A stretch of 64,000 bases of DNA. Origin: Microcebus murinus (Eukaryota > Chordata > Mammalia > Primates > Cheirogaleidae). Made by a program: the position numbers and the translations under genes. Positions 60,723 through 64,000 of the stretch are shown here, one piece after another. The stretch is taken from positions 82,442,001 to 82,506,000 of the forward strand of contig NC_134108.1 in NCBI RefSeq assembly GCF_040939455.1, read 5' to 3'. The notes under the pieces are model-generated. The model worked only from the letters and a program-made list of their open reading frames with translations. It searched no databases and was not told where the DNA came from. Each line of letters begins with the position of its first letter. Position 1 is the first letter of the stretch.

Positions 60723-63479
60723 CAGAGGAGTTTAAGTAAGGGTAGGCAATAGCCAAGGGGCAAAAATTGTGGTGCTTTCTCTTCATCAAAAAAATTGTTG
60801 CGCCATGAAGGCCAGGTCTTTTATACACAACAAAGATGATTGGGTAAAATGTGTGTTCTAACGATAGTGCAGACATATTACTACAACAAATAATGTGAAA
60901 ATTTGGAAACAAATAATTTCACTAGCTGCTTATCTTTTCCCCATCAATTCTTAAATAATGTTATGCTAAAATATTAAAGCATCCTTTGTGCAATTAAGCA
61001 GTGTATTTTTGTAAGCACTAATTCTACCAAGTCCTGTCTTGTATGTAAGGAGAAAGACTAGCACATTTTTGTGTCTGTCCTGGCAAATTCTTTCTAAAAA
61101 TTAAACTATGGCACCTGGCAAATTGACTTGCTAGAAATTCTTTCCAGATATTCCACCCAAAAGAACATCCCCTGAGAGATTTGAGGAATCTAAATGTGCA
61201 TTTAGTTTTGTCAGTTTAGATAATATCCAAAGAAAGAAATAGAAATTTTCATAAAATGTCAGTGAGTTTGATATTGCAAAATCCATCACTGTTTTGCATT
61301 ACTGCCACCATCCTTTCATTCCATTCATTTATGTATACAACATGTGCTACCTAAATTATGTTTCACCAGACTAATAAAAAGTATCTAATCACTTATCATT
61401 TAATGATTTTGGAAATTTATCATTTAGAAAGTTTATATCTAGACCGTTACATACTACCCAATATTTTAAAATATCATATGCAATTAAAATGTTTCTGGAT
61501 CTGAAAAAGCAAAAGAATTGAGTGGTAACTTTTATTATCAGTACACTTTGCCTCTTTCCTCTTGAATTTATAATTTAAATTGTGTGTTTGTGTGTATTTA
61601 AGTCTACTACTTTCAGCATTTAAGTCAGAGTATATGTTTACTCAAATCACCTGGGGGCTCTGATGTTCACGCTAAGGTAGTTTTGGCACAGGGAGGGCAA
61701 GGGATGCCAAAAAAAAATTATTCTGTGCCTACAACTTAATTACTCAGTGAGGTAACTATATAGCCAGTTCAATGCAGTGGCAGCATTACAAAAGCCTGAA
61801 ATTTCTCTTCTAAGGGAAAATAATTTATTTATACAGAGACTATGATCCTGAAATGTAAGGGTCTGAGTATGTTGGTGGACAATGCTGGGATGATTTTAAA
61901 GTGTCATGTTCAGTGTTTAATCATTTCTTAAGTTTAAGCACGAGTTGAAATATTTACTTTTTTAAATAGCATTTAAGCTACTTATTTTACATTATTAGCT
62001 AGAATGTGATTTACATCTTTAAAAAATATATATAATACAAATTCAATTTCAATATCCTCCACTATAGTCACTTCTACTTATCATCAATAATCAAGTTATA
62101 TGAACATTAGTTCTGATATCTTTTATAGGTCACAGTATTTAAGATAAAATATTCTTCAATAGTTTATGGCCTTGATTACATATTTATTGTATAACTAAAA
62201 GTTTAAAATGGAATTTTTGATTATTGTTGTCAATATAATGCATCTGAAAAATTATTTTGAAAAATATGAGAATTAATATGAGGCCCTGATATAACTAGAT
62301 TATTCATAAGACAGAAGACATGCTAATAATTTATTTCTTTTTTTCGGTGGAAAAAACAACACTATGGTGGTATTTTTTGAAAGTTTCAGACCTAAATTAA
62401 TTCAGATATGTACGTAAAATAGGTAAACTATCGTCTAAACAAGTGACTTTCTTCAGCCAGTGTTTATGTGCCTAGTGTTTGAAAAAAAATCTTCTTTATT
62501 TTAGAGTTAGCAATATAAGGTTTAACAACAAATGTTATAGCTATATCCATAACTTACAATAGATTATTTTCAAAATATTTGTGTTCTTGTTCAAGATGAC
62601 AATATCTTCTTCATTTCTAATGAAAATAAAGGCCAATTGGATCATCCAAACTTAGATAAAAACAATTGCTTTTGCTACTGTTCTCTTATGTGGTGACTAC
62701 TGTTGGTCGAGGTAAACCTTTAGCATATCATGCTTTCTGAATAAGTTCTTCATGGGTGGTTAATTCATATTCAAACAATTCTTAGTTGGCAAAGATAATA
62801 TACTACATTAGTTACACAAGAAAAATAACATAGCCAAATAAAAAGATGATCTGCTTTGGTGAAAGCAATGAAAAGCAAGTTATGAAATCAAATGAAATAA
62901 TGTATAGCATAACATTGTGTATGTATATGTGGTACATGGCTTATGAAAATATAGTGTTATTTCCTAGATCTTTATGTTGATGTTATCAATGAAGTAGTAG
63001 TGGGTAAATAACTATGTTCATGTATAAAACCCAAATGATTGGAGACAACTTCCATGTGTAGGCACATTTTCTCAGATAATCTTTCCCTGTGCTTTTTCCT
63101 AAAAAGCAGTAGTCTCTGGAAGTCAGTTACAATCGAAGTTAAATGAAAGAAAGATTTAGAAAATATATTAGCCTAAGTATAATTTTATATCTTTTATTTC
63201 CCCATCCAGGAATATATAAGTAGATTATTAAGAAATAAATAGACTTGAAATTTGACTCTTGATAGTCAATTGTCAGTTATGAAATTTTTGTTGGGAAATC
63301 AAGGGTCATAATAACATGAAACTAAAGTCATCAAAAAGTTACAACACACGCATTTATTAGTTTACCATGTGTTTATTTTTAAACATATGGACAAGCAGAT
63401 CAACAGATTAGTAGATAGCAGTCATTACTGTAATCTGTCTTGCAATGTAAATACTAACTACACATTGTTACTTAACTTT

Positions 63480-63920
63480 TCTTTGCATTGTCACAGAAAC
63501 CTTCAAGCCCAGGCCATTATTGCTTCTCAAGAAACTCTTAGAGTTATGTCCTACTTACACTCCGAGTCCAAACTGCACTACTTTTTTTCATGGAAATGGT
63601 CAAACTATTGCACCCTTTCTCATATTTTCCTTCATTTGAATCGCCTGCCCTTATAGCCATTCCTGCAAGAAAGCCCCTCACCTAGCCCAACTCCAGTGGC
63701 ACCATCTCCATGAACTATTTCCTCATCACCAAACGTAAGCAGCCTCTGCCTTCCTTAACTTCTATTTTGTTTTGAATCAATACTTTTATTATAATTATTA
63801 GGTTATGTGTTTTGTTCTGCCTACTATAAACTTCTAAATGAAAGGAAATGTGGTTATGGCTTTTAAAAATCACCTCCTGCTTTGCACATAGTAGGGTTTC
63901 AATATTTATTTATTAAATAA
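63480..63920 (+). repeat. L2-like LINE 3' portion
   Basis: caaactattgcaccctttct, a ccactccagtggcacc-like phrase, aaacttctaaatgaaaggaa, cctgctttgcacatagtagg and a tcaatatttatttattaaat tail correspond to the L2 terminus. Confidence 0.7.
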
Positions 63921-64000
63921 ATAAATGTGCATTGAGAATTACTTCTCCAAATTTGCAATTTTCTAGATGTCTAGAACCATTCCGTTAACTTGCCCGGTGA

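Larger units (their letters stand above)
59801..64000 (-). other. ADGRB3: ADGRB3 intron upstream of the linker exon (partial)
   Basis: Begins at the CTTTAG acceptor and runs out of the window toward the CUB-domain exon. Contains a perfect 17-bp-arm inverted repeat (60686-60722) and an L2-like tail (63480-63920). The rest shows no recognised element. Confidence 0.8.

Noticed and set aside
59801..64000. Search for the CUB-domain exon
   Set aside because: No minus-strand frame of the expected several-hundred-base length or with CUB-like cysteines is present; the exon must be beyond the window.
1..64000. CRISPR arrays, operons, tRNA or rRNA genes
   Set aside because: No regularly spaced repeat arrays of CRISPR size, no cloverleaf or rRNA segments recognised; the window is vertebrate intronic DNA.

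Overview
The window is nuclear DNA of a primate, most likely a strepsirrhine (lemur or loris group). It is AT-rich and intron-dominated, full of MIR, L2, hAT-Charlie and Tigger fossils. It also carries dimeric Alu copies of the strepsirrhine type and a fairly fresh L1 3' end with a poly(A) tail. There is no bacterial-style gene organisation, and almost all open reading frames of 60-140 codons are chance or repeat-derived.

The only gene I can support is on the minus strand: ADGRB3 (BAI3), a brain adhesion G-protein-coupled receptor. Eight internal coding exons lie in the window, 1172 bp of coding sequence in all. In transcript order (high to low coordinates) they are: a linker exon (59690-59800); four thrombospondin type-1 repeats, one exon each (53531-53692, 47193-47357, 35773-35937, 35146-35310); two exons that together encode the hormone-receptor-like (HormR) domain (19975-20076 and 19490-19596); and the first GAIN-domain exon (610-804). 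Every junction has GT/AG ends and the reading phase carries through all eight without a break. The 5' part (signal peptide, CUB domain) lies beyond base 64000. The rest of GAIN, the cleavage site and the seven-helix region lie before base 1.

The introns range from 378 bp to 18.7 kb. The two largest (805-19489 and 20077-35145) hold most of the repeats. Points of interest in them are: two DNA transposons abutting at one shared TA (17832-18411); a nested Tigger composite (21951-22532) next to an unexplained GC-richer block (21140-21930); a hAT element with a perfect 8-bp target duplication (13699-13927); two convergent CTCF-like motifs (24985 and 29724); and a tiny retroposon that is almost only poly(A) (5566-5644). 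The last intron carries a perfect 17-bp hairpin (60686-60722).

I found no novel multi-gene system. The observations worth checking concern exon architecture, a tandem splice donor, candidate regulatory motifs and unusual repeat structures. All coordinates were read by eye; exon ends are set by splice dinucleotides and phase, while repeat ends are approximate unless a target duplication is given.
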